From positions 1,143,501 to 1,207,500 of the forward strand of contig OZ037846.1 in NCBI GenBank assembly GCA_964035575.1: a stretch of DNA of 64,000 nucleotides, in the 5' to 3' direction. This document shows positions 1 through 10,436 of the stretch, piece by piece. Positions within the stretch are counted from its first letter, which is position 1; every line of letters starts with the position of its first letter. Both the position numbers and the translations under genes were made by a program. This DNA comes from Rhynchopus sp. YZ270_cl-10 (lineage: Eukaryota > Euglenozoa > Diplonemea > Diplonemida > Diplonemidae). The notes below the pieces were generated by a model that was not told where the DNA came from, did no database searches, and saw only the letters and a list, made by a program, of their open reading frames with translations.

Positions 1-289
1 CCCCACGAGGAAAATATCATCCTTTTCCAACTTTCCCAAAAAAGTGCAAAAAAAAAATTTTTTTGTTCTTAGTGTCGCTGCCTGCGTTGCTCTCGGATCT
101 TTTTTCGCGTAGGTCAGTCAGATATGGATGGTGGCACCGTGCTTATGATCTCTATTTTAATGGCGTTGGTGATGTCCTTTTTTATTGTGCACAGCGCGCA
201 TGAACAAGACTGAACGGCTGTTCTTATCAAGACTCCTCCCCTCCCCTCACAACACCCTCACACCTCACACACCATTGCAGGAATTTCCT

Positions 290-3200
290 ATGCATACCAA
301 CATGGTGCTGCCGTTTCTTGCTATTTTTATGGCATCAGTTCTGCCAGTGTCAGGATTTGTGCAGTCGTTCACTCCCACAAGTGAAATGACGTTTGAGTGG
401 TCGCTCAGCAGTGATGGCAACACGATGTCGATCTCGCTGATCTGCGACTTTGATAAGTGGTGTTCTGTTGCCTTTGGCTCAAGCATGAGTGACGCAGACA
501 CAATCACGTGCTCCACAACCACGCCTGGATCGTGTGAGGATGCTCACTCTACGGGGCTGTTCCAACCACCACGCGACGCAGTGCAGAACCTGAACAGCAT
601 CACTTCCACCACAAGCAACGGGAAGACGACCTACACAATGACACGTCTGATGAACACTGGTGACTCTGTGGACAGAGTGCTCGTTCTTGGCACCACACCA
701 ATCATTTGGGGCATTGGGCCGAACCTCGACATCAGGACCACACACACGAAGAAGTCAGGTGCAACAATTCTTCTGACGATCAACGAGCCTCCTGCAACAC
801 CGCCGCCCTCGAACTCTGTGTGGGTGCGTGGGTGTGGTGGGGCACGCATCCTCTCTGAAAACGAGATGACGATTGACTACGAAATGGGTTCGCTGGGTGC
901 TGACGAGGCAGTGCAGTTCACAGTTGCCATCACTGGCACGTACAACTACGGGTCCATCGGGTTCCGGACGACTGGTGACGAGATGCAGAACTACGACATT
1001 CTTGCTTGGGACCTGTCGCAGGACAACATCGTGGACTACAACATCATGACTGTGCCTGAGGCCGCACCGTCTGGTGTGGACGGGCAGCAGGATGGTGTCT
1101 TTGTGTCGAGGACGGGGCGTACAGTGGTCTTCCGGAGAAGGCTGTCGACAGGTGATGCGCACGACTACGTCCTGCAGTCAGGCAGACAGTTTGAGCTTGG
1201 CTGGGCTGTGGGGTACGGCAGCCCCAACGACGGGACGTGGACGGAGCACCCTGAAGCAGACGATGCAGACGTCACGCTCAACGCTTGCCCTCCCACACCG
1301 TCCCCACCCGTCACGTCCGCACCTACAGCTTCACCACCAACCCCCATGCCACCCACACCACCAGCACCTGGTCAGTCGGGGACCGGTGCTACACCTGGAA
1401 GTCAGTTCTTCAGGCCAAACCAAGACATGTCGTTTGAGTGGTCAATGAGCACAGACGGGACAACACTGTTGATGACACTCGACTGCATTTCCACAAAGTG
1501 GTGTTCCATCGGGTTTGGCGCAAGCATGAGTGACGCAGACACAATCACGTGCTCCACAACCACGCCTGGATCATGTGAGGATGCTCACTCTACGGGTCTG
1601 TTCCAACCACCACGCGACGCAGTGCAGAACCTGAACAACGTGAACGCAGTGACCGCAAACGGGAGGACTGTCTTCACAATGACACGTCTGATGAACACTG
1701 GTGACTCTGTTGACAAAGTGCTTGTGCAGGGCACGGCGCCGCTTATCTGGGGTGTGGGTGTCGGTGAGGACATCCGTTTGACACATGCGACAAAGGGTGC
1801 CACGACCATCTTGCTCTCCACGAATGTCGCACCTGCAACACCAGCGCCTCCTACAGCCGCCACACAGCCTGCACCTGCACCTTCACCACCAACCCCCATG
1901 CCACCCACACCACCAGCACCTGGTCAGTCGGGGACCGGTGCCGCCCCTGGAAGTCAGTTCTTCAGGCCAAACCAAGACATGTCGTTTGAATGGTCAATGA
2001 GCACAGACGGGACAACACTGTTGATGACACTCGACTGCATTTCAACAAAGTGGTGTTCCATCGGGTTTGGCGCAAGCATGAGTGACGCAGACACAATCAC
2101 GTGCTCCACAACCACGCCTGGATCATGTGAGGATGCTCACTCTACGGGTCTGTTCCAACCACCACGTGATGCAGTGCAGAACCTGAACAACGTGAACGCA
2201 GTGACCGCAAACGGGAGGACTGTCTTCACAATGACACGTCTGATGAACACTGGTGACTCTGTTGACAAAGTGCTTGTGCAGGGCACGGCGCCGCTTATCT
2301 GGGGTGTGGGTGTCGGTGAGGACATCCGTTTGACACATGCGACAAAGGGTGCCACGACCATCTTGCTCTCCACGAATGTCGCACCTGCAACACCAGCACC
2401 TCCGACACCCGCACCCGTTGTTGGGCAGGCTGGACCGACATACTCAGTTGTGTTTGCACCTGAGTACAGCATGACATGGAGCATTGCAGGCGACGTCATC
2501 ACGTACGTCTTTACATGCAGCCCGGGTCTGTGGTGTGCCTTTGGGTTTGGGACGAGCATGGCGGATGCGGACACTTACACATGCTCGCAGTCATCGTGCT
2601 TTGATGGTCACTGCTCTGGGTACGTTGTTCAGGTGCAGGACGTGCTGAACGACGTGCTTTCGTACAGCATCGTGGGTGCGACAGACTACACGTTCTCGCG
2701 CAAGGTGGACACAATGGACGCTGTCGACACTGTCATCGTGAACCAAATGCAGGACGTGATCTGGGCGTACGGGCCGTACACAGCTGGCAACCTGGACACA
2801 CACGAGGCTGGCGGAAGCTTCGGGAGCTTGCAGATCAACTTTTTCACTGGTGCCTCAGCTTCGGTGGGGACGAACAAGCTGGTGTACCTGATCCTCATGT
2901 TTGTGCTGCTGTTGCTGCCTGCGATGTTCGTGCCACTGACAAAGCTGTGCTGCCGCAATGCGTTTGAGGCACCACGCTTCCTGGGAAGGATGATGGTGAA
3001 GGGAGTGGGTGTCTACGTGGTGGGAGTGATGTGGGCAGGTGCGGCAGTGTGCTTATACTACGCGAACGAGGACAGGCTGGTGTGGTACAAGTCCCTCGGC
3101 CACGTTGCGCAGCTGCTCCTGGGCATGAGCTTCTCGATGCCGTCTGGGAGGCAGAGCTGGATCTGGATCTGCTTTGGGATGCCTCACGAGAAGGTTGTGT

Positions 3201-4348
3201 TCTTCCACGGCATCATCGGGTTTCTGTTCATGGCAGTCGGGACACTGCACGGTGTGATGTACATTGTGGACGGCGAGAACGCATTTGAATGGGGTGGTGG
3301 GCATGTGAACAACCTTGCAGGGACGCTTGCCATTATCTTCATGTTTGCGCTGTGTGTGACGTCCCTGCCACCTGTGCGCAGGGGTGCGTACCACTTCTTC
3401 CTGATGGCGCACTGGTGCTTCATTCCGTTGATCCTCATCTTCAGCATCATCCACGCCACATCCACGGTGCTGTTCCTGATCCCGGGAATAGTCTCCCTGA
3501 TTGCACAGAGGGTTGTGCGCAACTTCATCGTGCCCTACTACACAGTGGTGTCGAAGTGTGACACCCCTTCGCAGGCATACTCGAAGATGCATGTCGCTCC
3601 TGCAGTTCCGCCCACAAAAGAGCCGATGTTCAACTTCCACGACATCTTCCCAGGGATGTACATCAGGGTGCGTGTGAAGTCGCTGTCGAACATGCTGCAG
3701 TCGCACCCCTTCTCTGTGATGCGTGTGCACCCGGAGACACGTGGCTTTTCCATTGTTGTGAAGAACGTGGGGAAGGGAACGTCGACGGACAACATGATCC
3801 AAGACCTGCAGACAGGTTCGCTGCTGCGTGTGTCTGAGCCCTGCGGTGCTGCCTCGATGGACCTGCTCAGCTACGACAGAGTGCTGCTTGTTGGCGGTGG
3901 TGTGGGTGTGACACCGTTGATTGCTGCACTGAACTACTTGAAGACACGCAGCGTGTACCAGGAGATGTCAGTGAAGGGACAGAGAGTGCGCCACAGAGTG
4001 ACCCTTGTGTGGGCTGTGCGTGACGTCGAGCTTCTTGAGCTCCTTGCAGACGAGCTGATCTCGTGCATCAATGCCATGTCCGACCTGGACCTGCAGATCA
4101 ACTACACAGGGGTTGTGAACAGAAACCACAACGTGTTTGGGGTGCTTGGCAGCAAAATCAAGTACGGGAGGCCTGCAATGGAGAAGGTTCTGAATGGTTT
4201 TGGTGACCCAAAGTGGTTCAAGAGTTTGGCAGTTTTCACCTGCGGTCCACATGCACTGACTGGTGGGGCGAAGAAGGCTGTGTCAGCGTATGCAGGTCAG
4301 TACCCCTGGATGAAGGCTGACGTTCACAACGAAACCTTTGAGATGTAG
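290..4348 (+). CDS. Gene A: five-DOMON ferric reductase/NOX-like transmembrane oxidoreductase
   Basis: Predicted haem-flavin reductase passing electrons from cytosolic NAD(P)H across a membrane to extracellular DOMON haem domains. The start at 290 gives a signal peptide (MHTNMVLPFLAIFMASVLPVSG lies over 290-355); the frame is open back to 185, but a C-rich tract ending in CAG at 280 looks like a 3' splice site, so the upstream 35 codons are probably leader. DOMON-type domains lie at about nt 355-790, 813-1290 (divergent), 1405-1840, 1957-2392 and 2435-2860, most with a G-x-S-M-x-D-A-D signature and a late His. Pro/Thr-rich linkers separate them. The C-terminal half is the single-DOMON protein of the other copies: membrane segments from about nt 2875, two H-x13-H haem pairs, HPFSV (FAD), GGGVGVTPL (nucleotide) and CGPH. 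At 1352 residues it is twice the length of its paralogues. The electron acceptor is unknown. Confidence 0.85.
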   Translation: MHTNMVLPFLAIFMASVLPVSGFVQSFTPTSEMTFEWSLSSDGNTMSISLICDFDKWCSVAFGSSMSDADTITCSTTTPGSCEDAHSTGLFQPPRDAVQNLNSITSTTSNGKTTYTMTRLMNTGDSVDRVLVLGTTPIIWGIGPNLDIRTTHTKKSGATILLTINEPPATPPPSNSVWVRGCGGARILSENEMTIDYEMGSLGADEAVQFTVAITGTYNYGSIGFRTTGDEMQNYDILAWDLSQDNIVDYNIMTVPEAAPSGVDGQQDGVFVSRTGRTVVFRRRLSTGDAHDYVLQSGRQFELGWAVGYGSPNDGTWTEHPEADDADVTLNACPPTPSPPVTSAPTASPPTPMPPTPPAPGQSGTGATPGSQFFRPNQDMSFEWSMSTDGTTLLMTLDCISTKWCSIGFGASMSDADTITCSTTTPGSCEDAHSTGLFQPPRDAVQNLNNVNAVTANGRTVFTMTRLMNTGDSVDKVLVQGTAPLIWGVGVGEDIRLTHATKGATTILLSTNVAPATPAPPTAATQPAPAPSPPTPMPPTPPAPGQSGTGAAPGSQFFRPNQDMSFEWSMSTDGTTLLMTLDCISTKWCSIGFGASMSDADTITCSTTTPGSCEDAHSTGLFQPPRDAVQNLNNVNAVTANGRTVFTMTRLMNTGDSVDKVLVQGTAPLIWGVGVGEDIRLTHATKGATTILLSTNVAPATPAPPTPAPVVGQAGPTYSVVFAPEYSMTWSIAGDVITYVFTCSPGLWCAFGFGTSMADADTYTCSQSSCFDGHCSGYVVQVQDVLNDVLSYSIVGATDYTFSRKVDTMDAVDTVIVNQMQDVIWAYGPYTAGNLDTHEAGGSFGSLQINFFTGASASVGTNKLVYLILMFVLLLLPAMFVPLTKLCCRNAFEAPRFLGRMMVKGVGVYVVGVMWAGAAVCLYYANEDRLVWYKSLGHVAQLLLGMSFSMPSGRQSWIWICFGMPHEKVVFFHGIIGFLFMAVGTLHGVMYIVDGENAFEWGGGHVNNLAGTLAIIFMFALCVTSLPPVRRGAYHFFLMAHWCFIPLILIFSIIHATSTVLFLIPGIVSLIAQRVVRNFIVPYYTVVSKCDTPSQAYSKMHVAPAVPPTKEPMFNFHDIFPGMYIRVRVKSLSNMLQSHPFSVMRVHPETRGFSIVVKNVGKGTSTDNMIQDLQTGSLLRVSEPCGAASMDLLSYDRVLLVGGGVGVTPLIAALNYLKTRSVYQEMSVKGQRVRHRVTLVWAVRDVELLELLADELISCINAMSDLDLQINYTGVVNRNHNVFGVLGSKIKYGRPAMEKVLNGFGDPKWFKSLAVFTCGPHALTGGAKKAVSAYAGQYPWMKADVHNETFEM
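1329..2405 (+). repeat. Tandem duplication of a DOMON-linker module inside gene A
   Basis: Positions 1329-1853 and 1881-2405 are near-identical with a period of 552 bp (184 codons), separated by a short linker. Both encode the same DOMON domain plus Pro-rich spacer, and only a few third-position differences are visible. The duplication is in frame and recent. It turns a four-domain ectodomain into five domains. Confidence 0.9.
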
Positions 4349-5235
4349 GTGACGGTGCTGTGCACACTTTCCTGAGCATTTACTTAAATTAGACAACCCA
4401 CCCCACACCCTCTCTTGAACTTCTGCATGCCTCCCACCACATATTTATCATTTCCTTTTCACATCCTTGACAAGTAGTGTACCTACGTAGGCGTTTACCT
4501 GAAGTGTGGATACAAAGTTAATCTGCCCTGAGTTGCATTCGACTCCACTGCACCACGAGGAAGGGAAGGTGGAGAGAGTTTTGCCTGATGCTTTTTCTTT
4601 ATTCAGTGCGTGAGTGCGCGAGTCTTTGCAACGAAGGTAGCGTCTGAACAGAGCAAACTAACATAGAACGTCGTTGGCACAGTGATTGTGGATACTTCGA
4701 GAGGAAAGAAATGCAACGATTCCCCCACCTTTGTCAAATGTTTTCTGTTCTTCCTGAATTGAAAATATGTGAATCTAATATTCTTTTCTTTCCCCCTTTG
4801 TATTCACTTGCACACTGTGTTAACACTTTCCCCCCATGGTCCCACTGATGACTGTATTATGATGGACAATTACCACAACAATACGGCCACCACTGTCTGG
4901 TCCGCTCCTTCCCTCTCTTTATTTCGACCACTCTTACACTACTTTCCGCATCCGGTTTCCTGTGGGAAACTTCAAATCGATTGATTTGATGTGGCTACAA
5001 CACGCCACCCTGCAGGATAATGAACTCCTACCGTCCTAACGAGGTTGTTTGGTTGGCTATTTCAACCTTTCTCCATTTCCCCCTCTTTTTTTTCTTCTTT
5101 TCCCCATTTGTGTTGCTTGCACCCGAACACTATCCTGTGAAGATGTCGTACAAGGAAATCTTTGTCTTTGCGAATTCGAGCTGCTCTCACCACCAACCCC
5201 TTTCAAAATTACGCTTTTTTTTTTGTTTTTAAATT
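4349..5235. other. 3' flank of gene A, then unique AT-rich DNA
   Basis: About 480 bp after the stop match the 3' flanks of B to F (acttaaattagacaaccc, later acctacgtaggcgtttacc). The match to copy B breaks near 4826 and resumes at about 5681, so roughly 850 bp, including the MITE that follows, is extra in this copy. I see no gene here. Confidence 0.7.
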
Positions 5236-5675
5236 CATAGGTTTCGGACGCGCGTTCGCGTTTTCTGGGCGTTTTCGAGTGCGCGTTTGAAAAACGAAAA
5301 AAAAAACGCGCGTTCGGAAAAAACGAAAAAAAAACGCGCGTTTGAAAAACGAAAAAAAACGCGCGTTCGGAAAAAACGAGAAAAAAAACGCGCGTTTGAA
5401 AAACGAAAAAAAAAAACGCGCATTCGAAAAAGTGGAAGCCTCATGTTTACATGGGGAGGTTTTTCGAACGCGCGTCGAAAAAGTGGTTTTTTCGAACGCG
5501 CGTTCGAAAAAACCACTTTTTCGAACGCGCGTTTGAAAAAAAAAAAAAAAACGCCCTTTTTTTTTTTACGCGCGTCCGGCTTTTCAAACGCGCGTTTTTT
5601 TTTTTTTTCATGTGCGCGTTTTCCGATTTTGGATTTGCGCGTTTTCGATTTTCGAACGCGCGTTCGAAACCTATG
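5236..5675. mobile_element. MITE with CATAGG...CCTATG ends and iterated ACGCGCGTTCG words
   Basis: The left end 5236-5258 and right end 5653-5675 are inverted copies with one mismatch (CATAGGTTTCGRACGCGCG). AAATT flanks both sides (5231-5235, 5676-5680) and fits a 5-bp target duplication. The interior consists almost wholly of inverted ACGCGCGTTCGAAAA words around a short unique centre, so it could fold into a long hairpin. The orthologous site in copy B's flank lacks it. Its ends resemble the CATA-ended elements further right. Confidence 0.75.
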
Positions 5676-7484
5676 AAATTTACGCAAAAATGTGTTTTAG
5701 AAAACGGTCAAGAAGCAACTGTCCTGCTTTGATAACTCTTTGTATCCCCTATTTGAAAGAACATGTATGTTTTTTTTTTTTTTTGGGATGTGTGTGCACC
5801 CGAGCTTTCACATTTCCTTTTATTTCTTCCACAATGTGCTTTTCTTGTCTTTGATTGGAAAGAAAATGTAAAATTGTTTTTCCACGATACCAACAGTTCC
5901 ATCACCATGCATAGGCAGCAACGTAGTATATAGCATGCTTGTAGGTGTGAATGCTTAGTATTGTTGTTAGAAAAAAAACTCTGTTCTTCGAAAAAAAAAA
6001 ATGTGGCGGATATGTGATTCAGCGCACTGTTTTTCTTTTTTTGTTTTATTTTGACATCGATGGTGTGGCTGAAACCAGCTATTATGCCTCCACGGTAGAA
6101 GTACACAATAGTGTACATTTTGTTTTTTTGTGCTCAACCACATCAATCGAGTCAACGTCATTTAAAAGAAAAATAGTTGCGTTCGATGGGAAAGAAAACA
6201 ACTGTTCTCATTTTCCTCAAATGAAGTTATCAAATTTGGTACAACAAAATGCTGCGTATTCTCTGATTTCTATGACATTGTTTTGCTGTCTGTTTTGTTT
6301 TTTTATACCTCTTCCCTTTTCCCCCCTTTTTCGTATGGGTGACTAAGCACGACAGGCTTAGGTGCATCTTCTTTATTTTAATTGGGACCGCAAAAATGTC
6401 ATTTTTCATTTTTGAATGAAACATTACCACAATGTAGATTGTACGGCGATGAGTGTAATTGTTTCGTTGTGTCCTTAGTTGTCTGGTGGTGCCTTTCTTT
6501 TTGTCAAAATTCCGGTATTCATTTTGTTTGGTGCTACGAGTCATGTATCTGACATATAAACACCAACAAAAAGAATTACCTCCCCCCCTTTCCCGTGCTT
6601 TACGTGACATCTGGCTGCAGATGGTGTACGGTTCTTCGTCACAGAGCCGCTCCGGTACACCGCTTTTGTTTTATTTTCTTGAGAAGCCTTCTGATTACCT
6701 TTAGAAGGATAGGCCAGCGTGCAGGGGTGGGGCGCGTGCACGATGTAGGGTACCTTGTTGTGCTTGCTTCTGGTGAGTCTGCTCATTTGTTTGCATGCCC
6801 AATGCTGTATCAGTGTTTTCTTTTTCAAGTGTGTTTTTCCTTCAACAATTAGACGAGAGATCCCCGATGGACCAACTCCATCTTTCTCAGGGAAAAAAGA
6901 TGCCTCGATCATCTTTCATTACAGCAAGGTAGTAAGGTTTAGGTTCTGACCACCTTTTTATTGCTGGACTGACGAGGGGCAGGAGACCACAAGACATGTC
7001 ACCAGAAAAAGCCACAACTAACGAAAGAGAGAGAGTGTGTGTGTTTTATTGTCGGGATGTCTTATTGTGTGCACCCTCGTTACCCAGTCGATGTATTGTC
7101 TTTCTTTGTCCTTTGTGCCCTGTGGGGATCATTTCATTTCTCAAGTTCCTTTTTTTTTGGTAAATTTTCAAATGTTTTCTGTTCTCTCCTGAATTGAAAG
7201 TATATGAAGTTATCTCACCTCTTTTCTACCCTTCCCACAGTTTCTCCCCGCCACCAGGAGAGGGACTTTGTTCAGTTCAATTTCACTACGGACCCTACAT
7301 CGAACAGGCCTAATTACCCTTCCCTGTGCCTCCAATGATCCCCGTTCATCTGACTGATGAGAGGAAGCGGGAGTAGGGCATATCAGATAGTAACCATTTT
7401 TTTTTCCAGCGTTTTTTGGTGACATGCCTGAATACAGATTAAATTTCTACATGTTTTCGCGTCCCCTTCCTTACCGGCACCAGC
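5676..7484. other. Intergenic unit A-B, MITE-free version
   Basis: Non-coding AT-rich DNA matching the other intergenic units in blocks. The TA at 6344-6345 within gtgactaagcacgac is the empty version of the site that holds a 264-bp MITE downstream of C, D and F. The tract at 6575-6596 (acctcccccccTTTCCCGTG type) is the intact form of the poly-C site interrupted by the 10.6-kb island at 52.25 kb. No coding signal is convincing. Confidence 0.6.
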
Positions 7485-8265
7485 TCAGCACGGATGATTG
7501 TGTCGGCAGCGGCACCAGCAGACCCTCCTTCTGTGCCTTCTCCACCCCTTCCTCCTCCATGCATTTGTCGAACAACTGACACACCGGACTGCACACCCCT
7601 GCCACGCTCCTTGGAGCAGGGATGCGGAGATGGGTCGCAGCGAGAAAGGGCTCTTTTCTTCTTCCTTCACATCGTCGTCCGTGCCGTCAGGACCCGCCAC
7701 GTTCACCTCGGGAGATGAGTGGAGGCCCCCTTCCTCTGACACCCGCCCAAAGCCCGCCTCCCACATTGCCTGATAGGCAGGGGGGACGAACAGCGCGATA
7801 CGGCGATCCGCGATCCCGTCTGAGGCGTCAGGTGCCGTGCCTGCAAAGCGATTCGCACGCTTTGCGAGAGACCCCTGCTGCGGGAGCAGGGGCGGCGTCC
7901 CTCGGCGCGTGACGCTGAAAGTTTTCCATGCATTTCCGCACTTCGTCAGGAACATTAATATCATCGTAGTGGTGGGGGTGGAGTAGAGTGGCTTTTGGTT
8001 TGACAGCTGGAGTGTGCGTGAAAGTGTTTCTACTTAGTTCTAATACCAATAAATCACAGCCCTGCAGAGTAGACCCTGTGGCCAGTGTAAGCTTGTCTCC
8101 GTGCACGGTGTTCCTGCACATGTTGTCGCAGTACTGGGCAAAAGTAGATGGATCTTCCGAACCCGACTCTGCACAGTACGTCTTTTTGATGTCATCGTTG
8201 TTGCGCAGCTCGGCTACGATCGTGTCCCGCAGCTGTGCCCCGTCCCCAGTTCCAGCCGTTGCCAT
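7485..8265 (-). pseudogene. Divergent unidentified coding tract upstream of gene B
   Basis: Not recognised. Read leftward it opens at 8265 with MATAGTGDGAQLRDTIVAEL and stays open to 7828, ending with an Arg/Ala-rich stretch. An overlapping minus frame (7964-7485) continues through a segment conserved in all later copies (GFGRVSEEG, EVNVAGPDGTDDDVKEEE, SPFSLRPISAS). The conserved QLFDKCMEEEGVEK segment then lies in another frame, so either introns or frameshifts separate the parts. Only this copy keeps the MATAGTG 5' part; C to F carry a different 5' part. The ORF start is 119 bp from the signal-peptide Met of gene B, suggesting a shared bidirectional promoter. Confidence 0.4.
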
Positions 8266-8383
8266 TGCGGTGAACTGTCACCGACAGCGCATGAACAAGA
8301 CTGAACGGCTGTTATTGTCTTCAAGACTCCTCCCCCCCCCTCACAACACCCTCACACCTCACACACCATTGCAGGAATTTCCT

Positions 8384-10436
8384 ATGCATACCAACATGGT
8401 GCTGCCGCTTCTTGCTATTTTTATGGCATCAGTTCTTCCAGTGTCAGGATCAGTTGCACCTGCAACACCAGCGCCTCCGACACCCGCACCCGTTGTTGGG
8501 CAGGCTGAACCGACATACTCAGTTGTGTTTGCACCTGAGTACAGCATGACATGGAACATTACAGGCGACATCATCACGTACGTCTTTACATGCAGTCCGG
8601 GTCTGTGGTGTGCCTTTGGGTTTGGGACGAGCATGGCGGATGCGGACACTTACACATGCTCGCAGTCATCGTGCTTTGATGGTCACTGCTCTGGGCAGGT
8701 TGTTCAGGTGCAGGACGTGCTGAACGACGTGCTTTCGTACAGCATCGTGGGTGCGACAGACTACACGTTCTCGCGCAAGGTGGACACAATGGACGCTGTC
8801 GACACTGTCATCGTGAACCAAATGCAGGACGTGATCTGGGCGTACGGGCCGTACACAGCTGGCAACCTGGACACACACGAGGCTGGCGGAAGCTACGGGA
8901 GCTTGCAGATCAACTTTTTCACTGGTGCCTCAGCTTCGGTGGGGACTAAGAACAAGCTGGTGTACCTGATCCTCATGTTTGTGCTGCTGTTGCTGCCTGC
9001 GATGTTCGTGCCACTGACAAAGCTGTGCTGCCGCAATGCGTTTGAGGCACCACGTTTCCTGGGAAGGATGATGGTGAAGGGAGTGGGTGTCTACGTGGTG
9101 GGAGTGATGTGGGCAGGTGCGGCAGTGTGCTTCTACTACGCGAACGAGGACAGGCTGGTGTGGTACAAGTCCCTCGGCCACGTTGCGCAGCTGCTCCTGG
9201 GCATGAGCTTCTCGATGCCGTCTGGGAGGCAGAGCTGGATCTGGATCTGCTTTGGGATGCCTCACGAGAAGGTTGTGTTCTTCCACGGCATCATCGGGTT
9301 TCTGTTCATGGCAGTCGGGACACTGCACGGTGTGATGTAGTGTGATGTACATTGTGGACGGCGAGAACGCATTTACATGGGGTGGTGGACATGTGAACAA
9401 CCTTGCAGGGACGCTTGCCATTATCTTCATGTTTGCGCTGTGTGTGACGTCCCTGCCGCCTGTGCGCAGGGGTGCGTACCACTTCTTCCTGATGGCGCAC
9501 TGGTGCTTCATTCCGTTGATCCTCATCTTCAGCATCATCCACGCCACATCCACGGTGCTGTTCCTGATCCCGGGAATAGTCTCCCTGATTGCACAGAGGG
9601 TTGTGCGCAACTTCATCGTGCCCTACTACACAGTGGTGTCGAAGTGTGACACCCCTTCGCAGGCGTACTCGAAGATGCATGTCGCTCCTGCAGTTCCGCC
9701 CACAAGAGAGCCGATGTTCAACTTCCACGACATCTTCCCAGGGATGTACATCAGGGTGCGTGTGAAGTCGCTGTCGAACATGCTGCAGTCGCACCCCTTC
9801 TCTGTGATGCGTGTGCACCCGGAGACACGTGGCTTTTCCATTGTTGTGAAGAACGTGGGGAAGGGAACGTCGACGGACAACATGATCCAAGACCTGCAGA
9901 CAGGTTCGCTGCTGCGTGTGTCTGAGCCCTGCGGTGCTGCCTCGATGGACCTGCTCAACTACGACAGAGTGCTGCTTGTTGGCGGTGGTGTGGGTGTGAC
10001 ACCGTTGATTGCTGCACTGAACTACCTGAAGACACGCAGCGTGTACCAGGAGATGTCAGTGAAGGGACAGAGAGTGCGCCACAGAGTGACCCTTGTGTGG
10101 GCTGTGCGTGACGTCGAGCTTCTTGAGCTCCTTGCAGACGAGCTGATCTCGTGCATCAATGCCATGTCCGACCTGGACCTGCAGATCAACTACACAGGGG
10201 TTGTGAACGGAAACCACAACGTGTTTGGGGTGCTCGGCAGCAAAATCAAGTACGGGAGGCCTGCAATGGAGAAGGTTCTGGAAGGGTTTGGTGACCCAAA
10301 GTGGTTCAAGAGTTTGGCAGTTTTCACCTGCGGTCCACATGCACTGACTGGTGGGGCGAAGAAGGCTGTGTCAGCGTATGCAGGTCAGTACCCCTGGATG
10401 AAGGCTGACGTTCACAACGAAACCTTTGAGATGTAG
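8384..10436 (+). pseudogene. Gene B: single-DOMON ferric reductase/NOX-like, disrupted
   Basis: Same architecture as gene C. The 10-bp segment gtgtgatgta (9330-9339) is repeated directly at 9340-9349, creating a TAG at 9338-9340 and shifting the frame. The break falls just after the first pair of haem histidines, so the second pair and the FAD and NAD(P) lobes are lost from the upstream frame. The rest reads open from 9342 to 10436 and is otherwise as conserved as the intact copies, so the lesion is recent or an assembly error. The upstream frame is open back to 7988, but the shared CAG acceptor at 8371-8373 again suggests a start at 8384. Confidence 0.75.

Noticed and set aside
5287-5687. 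Lys/Arg/Phe-rich open frames on both strands
   Set aside because: They translate the inverted ACGCGCGTTCGAAAA words of the MITE.
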